NCBI GenBank assembly: GCA_002437305.1
Contig: DJOW01000017.1
Coordinates: 23,035 to 87,034, forward strand
Origin: Bacteroidales bacterium UBA6428
GTDB lineage: Bacteria; Bacteroidota; Bacteroidia; Bacteroidales; UBA932
Direction of reading: 5' to 3'
DNA: 64,000 nucleotides
Within the stretch, counting starts at the first letter, position 1; each line of letters begins with the position of its first letter. Of this stretch, positions 17,684 through 26,233 are shown in pieces. The position numbers were made by a program, and so were the translations under genes. Under the pieces are notes generated by a model. The model did no database searches. It worked only from the letters and a program-made list of their open reading frames with translations, and was not told the DNA's origin.

Positions 17684-17699
17684 CCGAGGATGCCCTCGG
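17684..17699 (-). other. Leader hairpin ahead of the pigment operon
   Basis: A short inverted repeat, CCGAGG-atgc-CCTCGG, lies in the presumed 5' leader between the promoter at 17,714-17,721 and the ammonia-lyase start. It could affect translation or be a chance palindrome. Confidence 0.35.
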
Positions 17700-17713
17700 C
17701 CACGTTCCAATCA

Positions 17714-17721
17714 CAAAAATA
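17714..17721 (-). promoter_or_regulatory. Promoter -7 element of the pigment operon
   Basis: On the minus strand the bases read TATTTTTG, a full match to the Bacteroidetes -7 consensus TAnnTTTG. It lies 48 bases upstream of the ammonia-lyase ATG. No clear -33 TTTG is seen at the ideal distance. Given the short gaps and overlaps downstream, it probably drives the whole run from the ammonia-lyase to the esterase. Confidence 0.6.
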
Positions 17722-17736
17722 CCAAATAATAAGCAA

Positions 17737-17772
17737 TAAAGTGAGGATTTCCGTCCGGAAATCCTCACTTTA
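17737..17772 (-). terminator. Long inverted repeat between outer membrane barrel gene and pigment operon
   Basis: A perfect 17-base inverted repeat, TAAAGTGAGGATTTCCG with its complement at 17,756-17,772 and a two-base loop. It lies about 50 bases past the stop of the barrel gene and just upstream of the pigment promoter, so it most likely ends transcription of the barrel gene and insulates the cluster. The following T tract on the minus strand is broken (TTTATTGCTTATTATTT). Confidence 0.65.
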
Positions 17773-17822
17773 TCGTGAAGCATAAGCCTTCTATGGTTCC
17801 ACAGGGCAATCCTCACCGCTTG

Positions 17823-18299
17823 CTAAAAAGCGTAACGGACTCCGATGCCCAATGTGAACGGACCGTCACCTCTTACTCCTCCATCGCCAAACATCAGCCT
17901 CGGGCGGAAATCCAAGGAAAGTTGAAGAGGAAAATCAAATGTGTATTCCAAACCGACATTACCCACAAATCCGGCATAAACCGTGTTCTCATCCTTGTCA
18001 TTCTTCCACAAAGCCACGCTGGCTCCAGGACCGGCATAAAAACCCCACCTGCCCTTAGGAGTCCAGTCCGGCTGGACAATCATGAAATTGTAGATGCCAT
18101 CCACATGAAAATCACTAGTACTGAATCCGTTGTCCAAACCCAAACCGAATTCCAGAAAATCAGGTCCTCCCATCACGTAGTTCTCGTAGCTGACGTCAAT
18201 CCCATAGTTGCCGAGCCTGCCGCCGATTGATTTTGGCTGCGCAGACGCAAGAACCGCAGAACCTAACAGAATCACAAGAGCCAAAAATGCCTTTTTCAT
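17823..18299 (-). CDS. Outer membrane beta-barrel protein
   Basis: 158 residues from ATG 18,299; the eight residues that could precede it lack a signal peptide. MKKAFLALVILLGSAVLASA is a clean Sec signal. The rest shows alternating amphipathic strands with aromatic girdles (YGIDVSYENYVMG, GFYAGPGASVALW, YTFDFPLQLSLDFRPRLMFG) and ends in YAF, the terminal-Phe signature recognised by the BAM machinery. The length suits an eight-strand barrel. It lies 50 bases after rnfA, with a weak promoter-like TAGATTTTG in the gap, so it may be transcribed both alone and with the Rnf genes. Substrate or role is unknown. Confidence 0.8.
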   Translation of the reverse strand: MKKAFLALVILLGSAVLASAQPKSIGGRLGNYGIDVSYENYVMGGPDFLEFGLGLDNGFSTSDFHVDGIYNFMIVQPDWTPKGRWGFYAGPGASVALWKNDKDENTVYAGFVGNVGLEYTFDFPLQLSLDFRPRLMFGDGGVRGDGPFTLGIGVRYAF

Positions 18300-18348
18300 A
18301 ACCGTTAAAATTAATGAGATCAAACAAGGCTGTTGTCTTCTGCAAAAT

Positions 18349-18948
18349 CTATACTAAACCCGAGAATCCCATAAACGCCATGGCAAGGATTCCGGCGGTC
18401 ACAAGGGCTATCGGAATGCCTTTGAACGGCTTAGGGACATCATTCAAGTCGAGGTGCTCGCGAAGGCCGGCGAACAGCACGAGAGCCATTCCGTAGCCGA
18501 CTGCGGTGGCGAAGGCATACACAACTGACTCACCGAGGTTCAGCATATGAGCCGGTCCGCCGAAGGCGAACTCCTTTGTCACCACATTGAGAGCGACACC
18601 AAGCACGGCGCAGTTCGTGGTGATCAGAGGAAGGAATATTCCAAGGGCCTGGTAGAGGGATGGGCTGATCTTCTTCAGCACAATCTCGACCATCTGCACC
18701 AAGGCCGCTATCACAAGGATGAACGCGATGGTCTGCAGGAACTGAAGGCCGAAGGTCTCAAGAAGATACTGGTTGATGAGATATGTCACCAAAGTCGCGA
18801 GGGTGATCACGAAGCACACCGCACCGGCCATGCCGGTCGCCGTGGAAATCTTGTTGGAGACACCCAAAAACGGACATGTGCCCAGGAACTGGGCAAGCAT
18901 GATGTTGTTGACGAATATCGCGGAGATTATTATAAGAAAATATTCCAT
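18349..18948 (-). CDS. rnfA: Rnf electron transport complex subunit A
   Basis: 199 residues with six predicted membrane helices. The start MEYFLIIISAIFVNNIMLAQFLG contains the family hallmark NN-x-x-LAQFLG-x-CPF, with Cys in both the first segment and in LITTNCAVLG, the residues that bind the intramembrane iron-sulfur cluster shared by RnfA and RnfE. The complex oxidises ferredoxin, reduces NAD+ and pumps Na+ or H+. It is the last gene of the B-C-D-G-E-A operon, three bases after rnfE. Confidence 0.95.
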   Translation of the reverse strand: MEYFLIIISAIFVNNIMLAQFLGTCPFLGVSNKISTATGMAGAVCFVITLATLVTYLINQYLLETFGLQFLQTIAFILVIAALVQMVEIVLKKISPSLYQALGIFLPLITTNCAVLGVALNVVTKEFAFGGPAHMLNLGESVVYAFATAVGYGMALVLFAGLREHLDLNDVPKPFKGIPIALVTAGILAMAFMGFSGLV

Positions 18949-18951
18949 GGC

Positions 18952-19542
18952 TTAGTTCTTTTTAGCGATTTTGTTGAACAGTACCATAAGATAGCCAAGG
19001 GCAAGGAAAGCGCCCGGAGCCATCACAAACACAAGGATTCCGTCACCGGAGATCAGTTTGAGGCCGAAGACAGAGCCGCTTCCCAGGATCTCGCGGACGA
19101 TTCCGATAACCGTCAGGGAAATTGTAAAGCCGCATCCGATTCCAAGTCCGTCAAGGGCGGAGTCGATGATGCCGTTCTTGCTGGCGAAGGCCTCGGCGCG
19201 TCCCAGGACGATGCAGTTAACGACAATGAGCGGGATGAACAGGCCGAGTGTCGCGTACATGGCCGGAGTGTAGGCCTGCATCGCGAACTGGAGTATCGTC
19301 ACGAAAGTGGCGATGACCACTATATAGACCGGAATGTGCACCTTGTCCGGTACCACAGGAGCGATGGCCGAGATGGCGATGTTCGAGAGCACAAGGACAA
19401 ACAGCGTCGCAAGTCCCATACTCAGACCGTTGATGGCGGACGTTGTGGTCGCAAGCGTAGGGCACATGCCCAGAAGCAGGACAAAGGTAGGATTTTCCTT
19501 CAGGAAACCTTTTGTGAAAAGATTCAGTTTCTTACTGCTCAT
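18952..19542 (-). CDS. rnfE: Rnf electron transport complex subunit E
   Basis: 196 residues, membrane protein paired with RnfA. LLGMCPTLATTTSAINGL near the start and IPLIVVNCIVLGRAEAFA in the middle are conserved, including the Cys of each half. The tail is ALGYLMVLFNKIAKKN. It lies three bases after rnfG and three before rnfA. Confidence 0.95.
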   Translation of the reverse strand: MSSKKLNLFTKGFLKENPTFVLLLGMCPTLATTTSAINGLSMGLATLFVLVLSNIAISAIAPVVPDKVHIPVYIVVIATFVTILQFAMQAYTPAMYATLGLFIPLIVVNCIVLGRAEAFASKNGIIDSALDGLGIGCGFTISLTVIGIVREILGSGSVFGLKLISGDGILVFVMAPGAFLALGYLMVLFNKIAKKN

Positions 19543-19545
19543 AGC

Positions 19546-20109
19546 CTATTCTCCTTTGATTGATTTTAAAGCGTCGACGGCGTTTTCAACGGCAAGCGCG
19601 TAAGCCCTTGAGGTGATTGTGGAAGCGGTTATGGCATCCACATCGCCACCGTCCTTCTTGACCGTAAGGCTCTTTGTCTCCGGGTCAAAGCCCTTGAACT
19701 GATTCATGAACTTCTCATCGGTGCCGCACTTGGCTCCAAGTCCGGGGGTCTCGTTCTGCGACAGGACAGATGTGTTGTAGACAACCCCGTCGGCGGTAAT
19801 GCCGACCATCAGGACCAGAGGCCCTCCGAAGCCCACAGTGGTGGATTTCACGGCGTAGGCCACAGGAGCGCCATCCTTGGCGCTGACATAATATTCAGAA
19901 GCCTGGCCTCCGACCTCGATCGGCTTTGCCTCGGAGAGTTCGCCCCCCTCCGGGAGCACGGCTCCTATTGAGGCTCTGAGGATGTCAGCGTTTGCCTTGG
20001 CGATCGGCTCGGCGGTCAAAGCGTACATTCCGCCAAGAAGCGCCGAGCAGACAAGGCAGACCACCGTCAGGCAGACCGCCATTGTCGCGAGATTTGATTT
20101 TACAGCCAT
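19546..20109 (-). CDS. rnfG: Rnf electron transport complex subunit G (covalent FMN)
   Basis: 187 residues. One N-terminal membrane helix (MAVCLTVVCLVCSALLGGMY) is followed by the periplasmic FMN-binding domain, with GFGGPLVLMVGI and TPGLGAKC. The flavinylation site reads DAITASTITSRA (residues 159-170): the Thr that carries FMN is kept but the usual S-G-A-T core is T-A-S-T. It lies three bases after rnfD. Flavin transfer requires ApbE, which is not in the window. Confidence 0.93.
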   Translation of the reverse strand: MAVKSNLATMAVCLTVVCLVCSALLGGMYALTAEPIAKANADILRASIGAVLPEGGELSEAKPIEVGGQASEYYVSAKDGAPVAYAVKSTTVGFGGPLVLMVGITADGVVYNTSVLSQNETPGLGAKCGTDEKFMNQFKGFDPETKSLTVKKDGGDVDAITASTITSRAYALAVENAVDALKSIKGE

Positions 20110-20112
20110 AGT

Positions 20113-21096
20113 CTAAGCCCTCCCGTATTTTTTCTGATGGAACCACCTGTCAAGCAGCGGAACCGTCGAGTTCATTATAAGAATAGCGAAGCTCACACCT
20201 TCAGGATAAGATCCGAAATACCTGATCATCAAGGTGATGAAACCGATCCCGACACCAAAAATGATCCCGCCTTTCGTGCTCACCGGAGAAGTGACATAGT
20301 CTGTAGCCATGAAACACGCCCCCAAAAGAAGGCCACCGGTGAGAAGGTTGAAAACAGGACCCGTGAAGCGGGCGGGGTCGGCCATCCAGAAGAGGCATGA
20401 TACCACAGCCACTGTTCCAAGGATGGAAAGGGTTATCCATGGTTTTATGACCTTGCGGGCAAGCAGGTAGATGAAGCCTATCAGAATCGCGATGGCACTT
20501 GCCTCACCGGCCGACCCGCCGATGTTGGCAAACAGCATCTGAGATGCGGTAAAGCCATTCTGGGCAATCAGGTCCGAGGCGGAGAGACCTTTCATCAGCC
20601 CCTCGTTTATGATGCCCAGAGGTGTCGCCCCGGAGACCGCGTCAGCCCCGAAAAGACCACCTGGAATAGCCCAATTGGTCATGTAGGTCGGGAATGAGAT
20701 GAGCAGGAACACACGACCGGCAAGAGCCGGGTTGAACACATTTTGTCCAAGCCCGCCGAATGTCATCTTAGCGACCCCGACAGCCACCAGGGCACCGATG
20801 AAAACCACCCACCAAGGAGTAGACACCGGCAGGTTGAGCGCCAGCAGTATGCCTGTCACCGCGGCGGACCAGTCTCCGACCGTTGACGGCGCCTTAAGAA
20901 GATATTTTGTGATCAAATACTCCAGCAAGACACAGGAGATGACGCTGACAGCCAGAACCAGCAGGGCGGCAAGGCCATAGAAGACAACCGAGACCGCTAT
21001 GGCAGGAATCAAGGCAATCACGACATCCCTCATCAAGACCGAGGTAGTGGTCTTGGAATGAATGTGCGGAGACGGTGAAACCAACAATCTTTCCAT
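20113..21096 (-). CDS. rnfD: Rnf electron transport complex subunit D
   Basis: 327 residues from ATG 21,096, four bases after the rnfC stop; the longer in-frame reading starts inside rnfC. MERLLVSPSPHIHSKTTT is the typical start. About ten membrane helices follow, with GGLGQNVFNPALAGRVFL and the covalent FMN site DAVSGATPLG (SGAT at 155-158). RnfD moves electrons between the membrane iron-sulfur core and RnfG and takes part in ion pumping. Confidence 0.95.
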   Translation of the reverse strand: MERLLVSPSPHIHSKTTTSVLMRDVVIALIPAIAVSVVFYGLAALLVLAVSVISCVLLEYLITKYLLKAPSTVGDWSAAVTGILLALNLPVSTPWWVVFIGALVAVGVAKMTFGGLGQNVFNPALAGRVFLLISFPTYMTNWAIPGGLFGADAVSGATPLGIINEGLMKGLSASDLIAQNGFTASQMLFANIGGSAGEASAIAILIGFIYLLARKVIKPWITLSILGTVAVVSCLFWMADPARFTGPVFNLLTGGLLLGACFMATDYVTSPVSTKGGIIFGVGIGFITLMIRYFGSYPEGVSFAILIMNSTVPLLDRWFHQKKYGRA

Positions 21097-21100
21097 ATTC

Positions 21101-22498
21101 TTAAACAGTTTTTGCTTTTGCGGCTTCCGCGGCAGCCTTGGCGGCAGCCGCACGGGCCTTCATTATTCCCATGACCTGTCCCCTTGCAATGCTGATGATG
21201 TCCAGCAGCGGAATGTAGGATGGGCAGGTGTAAAGACAGCATCCGCACTGGATGCAATCCTGAACGGCGTTGGCCTCAAGTTCGTCAACCTTGCCTGCCT
21301 TGGCCAAGCGATACAGCAGGAACGGCTCCAACCCCATCGGACAGGCGTCCGCGCATTTTCCGCAACGGATGCAATGTCCCGCCTGATGCCTCTTCGTCTG
21401 CTCCTCAGTCAGGAACAGAAGTGCCCCTGTTCCCTTAAGAGTAGCGGCATCGAGATTGGCTATGGCCTTGCCCATCATCGGACCTCCGCTGATGATCTTG
21501 GCTGCATTCTCGGGAACTCCTCCGAGATAGTCGATTATGTAGCGGAGCGGTGTTCCTACCCTGACAAGGAGGTTGGCCTGTCTTGGAAAGCACTCACCCG
21601 TCACGGTCACCGAATTGTCAATCAACGGCTTGTTCTTCTGCACCGCGTCATAGACGGCAAGAGCTGTGGCAACGTTCTGGACAACCGCGCCCACATCAAT
21701 GGGCAGGCCGCCGGATTTCACCTGACGGTGCATCACAGCATCGATAAGCTGCTTCTCGCCACCCTCCGGATACTTCTTCATCAAAGGAAGCACCACGATG
21801 CCATCGAACTTCGAGGATCTGCCCTTCAGCTCTGAAAGCACTTTCTGAATATGCTCGATCGCCTCAGGCTTGTTGTCCTCTATGGCGATGGTGGCGTCAG
21901 CGACGCCGAGAGCCTGCTTGATCAGGGCCGTTCCGACAACGACCTGCTCACCTTTCTCAAGAAGGGTCCGGAAGTCAGACGTAAGGTAAGGTTCGCATTC
22001 GCAACCATTGATGATCAGCATCTCGCACTTCTTTCCCGGGGGAGGCGTGAGCTTTACATGGGTCGGGAAAGTGGCTCCGCCAAGTCCGACGACTCCGCCG
22101 AGACGAATTTTCTCGATGATGGATTTTCCGTCCTCTGGAATGTCAGTGATGAGGTCCTCGGAACGGTCAATGCCATCAGCCCACTCATCTCCCTCGACGG
22201 CGATCTCAATGTAAGTTTGAGTGTTGCCGGCGAGATCCTTGCGCGGGCCGATGGACTTCACTGTTCCTGAGACGGAAGAGTGGATGAACGCGGACACGAA
22301 TCCGCCCGGCTCGGCGATCGGCTGGCCGACCTTGACCTTATCACCTGCGGCGACAACCGGCTTTGCCGGAGCGCCGATGTGCTGGGAAAGGGAAATATAC
22401 ACGGTTCCAGGCACCGGAAGGGCCTCTATGGCGCATCCGCGCGAGATCTTGGCGTCATCCGGATGCACACCTCCGATTGAGAATGTTCTTCTAGCCAT
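21101..22498 (-). CDS. rnfC: Rnf electron transport complex subunit C
   Basis: 465 residues. Soluble subunit on the cytosolic face with a glycine-rich nucleotide/FMN region (GLGGATFPTHVKLTPPPGKK) and two 4Fe-4S motifs, CIRCGKCADACP near 375 and CIQCGCCLYTCP near 415. This is the site of NADH or NAD+ exchange. The C-terminal tail is short and Ala/Lys-rich. The start overlaps the rnfB stop by eight bases. Confidence 0.95.
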   Translation of the reverse strand: MARRTFSIGGVHPDDAKISRGCAIEALPVPGTVYISLSQHIGAPAKPVVAAGDKVKVGQPIAEPGGFVSAFIHSSVSGTVKSIGPRKDLAGNTQTYIEIAVEGDEWADGIDRSEDLITDIPEDGKSIIEKIRLGGVVGLGGATFPTHVKLTPPPGKKCEMLIINGCECEPYLTSDFRTLLEKGEQVVVGTALIKQALGVADATIAIEDNKPEAIEHIQKVLSELKGRSSKFDGIVVLPLMKKYPEGGEKQLIDAVMHRQVKSGGLPIDVGAVVQNVATALAVYDAVQKNKPLIDNSVTVTGECFPRQANLLVRVGTPLRYIIDYLGGVPENAAKIISGGPMMGKAIANLDAATLKGTGALLFLTEEQTKRHQAGHCIRCGKCADACPMGLEPFLLYRLAKAGKVDELEANAVQDCIQCGCCLYTCPSYIPLLDIISIARGQVMGIMKARAAAAKAAAEAAKAKTV

Positions 22499-23414
22499 TA
22501 TTCTGTTCCTCCTTCTTTACGGCCGCGGATGCAGCCTCTCTGGCCTTTTTCTGACGTTCCTGGACACGGGCCTTGACTGCGTCCTTGTCCAGAGGCTTAG
22601 GGAAGTTCACCCCGATGATAGCGCCTGTAGGGCACATGGCCTCGCACTCCCGGCAAAGCTTGCACTTGGCGAAGTCAATGTAGGCCACATTGTTCTCGAC
22701 AGTGACCGCCCCATGCGTGCAGGTTTTGGCACAGATCCCACAGCCTATGCAACCGGCCGAGCAGGCTTTCCTCACAGCCGGCCCTTTGTCCTTGTTCACA
22801 CAGGAGACATAGACCCTCATTCCGCGCGGCCCTTTGGCCCTGAGTTCTATAATGGACTTAGGACAGGCCTTGACGCAGGCACCGCAGGCCGTACACCTCT
22901 CCTGGTCCACAACCGGAAGACCGGTCCGCGGATCCATCGAAAGAGCTCCGAACCGGCAGGCGGACACGCAGTCACCGCAGCCAAGGCAGCCGTAAGAGCA
23001 GCCTGTGTCTCCGGCATAGAGAGCGGCCTTGACCTTGCATGAGGCCGCGCCGTCATATTCATTGATCCTTGGTCTGGCGGCGCAGGTGCCACCGCATCGC
23101 ACCACAGCCACCATAGGCGCCTTTTCCTTTACCTCATAGCCGAGGATGGCGGCGACCTTCTTCATTGTCTCGATGCCTCCTACAGGACAATAATTGTTGT
23201 CCAGATTCGGGGCCTTCACCGCAGCCTCGGCGAACGCGTGGCAACCGGCGAAACCACAACCGCCGCAGTTGGCGCCAGGCATGACCTTCTCCACCTCTTC
23301 GATACGCGGGTCTTCCTCCACCTTGAACCGCTGAGCGACAAGATAGAGAGCCAGCGCAAGCAGGAGGCCAAGTCCCGTGATGACTGCGATGGTCCAAATG
23401 ATTGTTGTTGTCAT
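22491..23414 (-). CDS. rnfB: Rnf electron transport complex subunit B, polyferredoxin
   Basis: 307 residues. An N-terminal membrane helix is followed by the CGGCGFAGC cluster motif at 50-58, a further Cys in NNYCPVGG, and several 4Fe-4S motifs (CLGCGDCVSACR, CTACGACVKACP, CIGCGICAKTCT, CKLCRECEAMCP), the electron entry from ferredoxin. The C-terminus is a charged Lys/Glu tail. First gene of the Rnf set, 27 bases after the RseC-like gene. Confidence 0.95.
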   Translation of the reverse strand: MTTTIIWTIAVITGLGLLLALALYLVAQRFKVEEDPRIEEVEKVMPGANCGGCGFAGCHAFAEAAVKAPNLDNNYCPVGGIETMKKVAAILGYEVKEKAPMVAVVRCGGTCAARPRINEYDGAASCKVKAALYAGDTGCSYGCLGCGDCVSACRFGALSMDPRTGLPVVDQERCTACGACVKACPKSIIELRAKGPRGMRVYVSCVNKDKGPAVRKACSAGCIGCGICAKTCTHGAVTVENNVAYIDFAKCKLCRECEAMCPTGAIIGVNFPKPLDKDAVKARVQERQKKAREAASAAVKKEEQNNG

Positions 23415-23441
23415 AAAGCCAAATAAAAGCTAATTAATTAG

Positions 23442-23858
23442 TTATTTCCGAACATAAAACACATACTCTTCCGCAAGGCTGCTCCTGCAGAAATAGAGTA
23501 TGAGGTAATACACTGCGATCCCTCCGATCGAAGCCAGCCCGCAGGTCAGCTCACCGAGTCCAATCGAGGACAAAGATAACACTAAAATCAATAATATCAC
23601 CAAAGGAATCACATAAGAAAGCAGAACAGCCTTAAGTCCCATCTTTCCGGCAAGACAAACCTCAACCTCCTGCCCCACTGAATACGCCTGATCTCCGCGG
23701 ACCGGCACCTTGACAATCTTCCTTTTAGACTCAGAAGCTCCGCAAAGCCCCGCCGCATGGCAGGAGGCACACGCGGACTCCGAGACGATCTGGACAGTAA
23801 CCGAGTCTTTTCCAACGGACACAACCTTTCCTATATGTGTGATTTCTCCAGCGGCCAT
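23442..23858 (-). CDS. RseC/MucC-like membrane protein
   Basis: 138 residues. A small N-terminal domain with the Cys cluster ESACASCHAAGLCGAS is followed by two membrane helices (AVLLSYVIPLVILLILVLSL and GLASIGGIAVYYLILYF). This is the RseC family, linked to the sigma-E signal chain and to reduction of the SoxR cluster together with Rnf in enterobacteria. Being directly upstream of rnfB is typical in Bacteroidales and supports a redox-related role. Confidence 0.87.
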   Translation of the reverse strand: MAAGEITHIGKVVSVGKDSVTVQIVSESACASCHAAGLCGASESKRKIVKVPVRGDQAYSVGQEVEVCLAGKMGLKAVLLSYVIPLVILLILVLSLSSIGLGELTCGLASIGGIAVYYLILYFCRSSLAEEYVFYVRK

Positions 23859-23859
23859 G

Positions 23860-24717
23860 CTATTCGATTATTGAAGAAAATGGATTCATTAACTCCGAAC
23901 AACTTCGGAGGCGTCCCTGGACCTGGCCGACCTTCAAAGGGGCCGAAAATCTTACAGGAATCCTGTTGTCGTCATCGGAGAACCAGACAAAAAGGTCAGA
24001 GTCGCCTGAGAAGACCTCTCCTGAGACCACTTCGAAACCAAACTTCAGGCATCTGACGGAACCTATTCCGTCCACACTTCTGACTTCTTTCCCCAAATAA
24101 CTGAAATGCAGAGTATAGACCTCATCATCAACCGCAAAGGTCATCGGATAGTTGTGTCCTTCATCAAGCCCCGCCAGATCTATGTTGCGCAGGACATGAT
24201 ACATCAGCGGAATATCATAGGTGCATTTGTCCAACGGAAGGGTCGCCGAAAACTCGCCCCTGCGGGAATTGCTCAGGGACGCCTTGATGTGCTCATCACC
24301 CGGGGTTCTGACGTAGGAATACAAGTTCGTGCATGTATATTTTCCTTCTCTGGCAAACCTAGTGAACTTCATCGGCTCAAGTCCGTCGCGGGTGAACCAT
24401 GAGTCAAGATCCTCCTTGACCCGAAAGAATTTCTCGTAAAATTTCTGCGTCTTCCCCGTCAATGATGCATGAAAGACTTTTCGGCCGTTGAGGACAGTGG
24501 TGTCCAGACTTAAAGTCGCCTGGGCGACATCGGCATTGATGAGTCCCCATTTGTAGTGGATGGTGTACACAAGTTTCTCACCACCTTTGAAAGCCAGACT
24601 CTCTTCACTAAGTTTCTTCACAGGAACGCATTTCCCTTCTCCACCAGCATAGGCACACACCGATGAGAGAAAGAACATGACCGCCATGAAGGCACTGAGG
24701 AGAATTTTGCGTTTCAT
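23860..24717 (-). CDS. DUF3108 family exported protein
   Basis: 285 residues from ATG 24,717, which overlaps the dnaB stop by one base (TGATG). Signal peptide MKRKILLSAFMAVMFFLSSVCAYA. The pattern LVYTIHYKWGLINADVAQATL, then FFRVKEDLDSWFTRDGLEPMKF and FGFEVVSGEVFSGDSDLFVWF, ending in RIPVRFSAPLKVG, is that of the DUF3108 proteins, predicted beta-barrel-like periplasmic proteins of unknown function. It sits between dnaB and the RseC-like gene in one transcript. Confidence 0.83.
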   Translation of the reverse strand: MKRKILLSAFMAVMFFLSSVCAYAGGEGKCVPVKKLSEESLAFKGGEKLVYTIHYKWGLINADVAQATLSLDTTVLNGRKVFHASLTGKTQKFYEKFFRVKEDLDSWFTRDGLEPMKFTRFAREGKYTCTNLYSYVRTPGDEHIKASLSNSRRGEFSATLPLDKCTYDIPLMYHVLRNIDLAGLDEGHNYPMTFAVDDEVYTLHFSYLGKEVRSVDGIGSVRCLKFGFEVVSGEVFSGDSDLFVWFSDDDNRIPVRFSAPLKVGQVQGRLRSCSELMNPFSSIIE

Positions 24718-26207
24718 CAAAAATCCGTGTTATTGTCAAACTCACTGTTCATCGCCGAGTTCATGGCCGACTCCGTCCCCATGGCCTCAGCCTTGGCGGA
24801 CAACGAATCACCAGGTTCGACGAAGCGGACCTGCTCGGCCTTGAACAGCATGTCAATGTCACAGACCTCACCGTTACGGTGCTTGGCAATGATGACCTGC
24901 GTCGTCTCCTTTCCATCAGGGGTCTCTCCAAGGCCGACATAGTCTGGGCGGTGAATGAAGATCACCATGTCAGCATCCTGCTCGATCGACCCGGACTCAC
25001 GCAGGTCGCTCAGTTGGGGCTTCCCGTTGCCCCCGGTTCTCTTGACAGCGTCCCTGGACAACTGGGACAAGGCAATGATAGGGACATTCAACTCCTTGGC
25101 TGTCGCCTTCAATGTCCTGGAAATGGCAGCGACCTCCTGCTCGCGCATTCCGCGAAGCTCGACCGGGCCCTGCATCAGCTGAAGATAATCCACTATCACA
25201 AGTTTCACATCCTTGGACTTGACAAGCCTCTTGATCTTGGTGCGGAACTCCATCAATGGAATGCTGGGGGTGTCATCGATGTACAACGGAGCCTTTGAAA
25301 GAGACGCAAGCCTGGTCTCCAACTGCTGCCAATCCCATGGATCAAGCTTGGTACCGCCCTTAAGCTTGTCCGCGGACAGACCCGATTCGGTAGTCATGAG
25401 CCTCATGACAAGCTGCAGCGCGGACATCTCCAAAGAAAACACAGCGACCGGCATGTGATAGTCCACGGCCGCGTTTCTGGCCAGATTAAGCGCAAATGCC
25501 GTCTTTCCTACGGACGGTCTTGCGGCAAGTATGATCAGATCGGACTTCTGCCATCCTCTCGTGACCCGGTCCAAAGAAGGGAAACCTGACGGCACGCCGC
25601 TGAGCCCGCCGGAAGCGTTCTGGTTCTTCTCGACTTCCCTCATGGCCTCGTTGATCACCGAGCCGACATCCTTGACGTCATTCTTTATACTATTCTGAAT
25701 GGCGCTGTAGATCCTCGACTGAGCCTCATCGATAAGGTTATCCACGTTGACGGAGTCGTCATATGAATCCTTGAGGATCTCATAAGATGCCGTGATGAGC
25801 TCCCTTTGGATGCTCTTCTGCTTCAGAATCCTTATGTAGTACTCGATGTGGGCCGCGGCGCCAACCTTTTCCGAAAGGCCCGCCAGAGCGACCGGACCAC
25901 CGACAGCCTCAAGATTGCCTTTGCCTCGAAGCTTAGCGCTGACGGTCACAATGTCCACTGACACATGCTCGTTCACAAGCTCGCTCATCGCTTCGAAGAT
26001 CATCCTGTGACGGGGATCATAGAAGCACGATGCGGTCAACTCCTCGAGCGCCGCATCCACAGATGAAGGCTCGATCAACATGGCGCCAAGGACAGCCTCT
26101 TCGACTTCAAGAGCTTGAGGCGGTTTGTTTCCCATCTCAAGCCCAAGCGTGTCTAGATTGACTGGCCTCGCCTTCTTTTTGGTCGTCTTTCCGGGTTGGT
26201 CAGGCAT
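24717..26207 (-). CDS. dnaB: Replicative DNA helicase
   Basis: 496 residues. N-terminal primase-interaction domain (PPQALEVEEAVLGAMLIEPS) and RecA-like C-terminal domain with Walker A AARPSVGKTAFALNLARN near residue 230, then FSLEMSALQLVMRLM, Walker B LVIVDYLQLM and the DLRESGSIEQDADMV arginine-finger region. It unwinds DNA ahead of the replication fork. No intein is present. The gene lies within the long leftward string, 26 bases after the zinc-ribbon gene. Confidence 0.97.
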   Translation of the reverse strand: MPDQPGKTTKKKARPVNLDTLGLEMGNKPPQALEVEEAVLGAMLIEPSSVDAALEELTASCFYDPRHRMIFEAMSELVNEHVSVDIVTVSAKLRGKGNLEAVGGPVALAGLSEKVGAAAHIEYYIRILKQKSIQRELITASYEILKDSYDDSVNVDNLIDEAQSRIYSAIQNSIKNDVKDVGSVINEAMREVEKNQNASGGLSGVPSGFPSLDRVTRGWQKSDLIILAARPSVGKTAFALNLARNAAVDYHMPVAVFSLEMSALQLVMRLMTTESGLSADKLKGGTKLDPWDWQQLETRLASLSKAPLYIDDTPSIPLMEFRTKIKRLVKSKDVKLVIVDYLQLMQGPVELRGMREQEVAAISRTLKATAKELNVPIIALSQLSRDAVKRTGGNGKPQLSDLRESGSIEQDADMVIFIHRPDYVGLGETPDGKETTQVIIAKHRNGEVCDIDMLFKAEQVRFVEPGDSLSAKAEAMGTESAMNSAMNSEFDNNTDF

Positions 26208-26233
26208 GTCGTCAGAAGTTAAGCGCTGATCTG

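Noticed and set aside
18547..19563. Long plus-strand open frame (338 codons) opposite rnfA and rnfE
   Set aside because: Composition is Asp/His/Arg/Gly-rich and repetitive, as expected for the antisense of membrane proteins; the minus-strand genes are certain.
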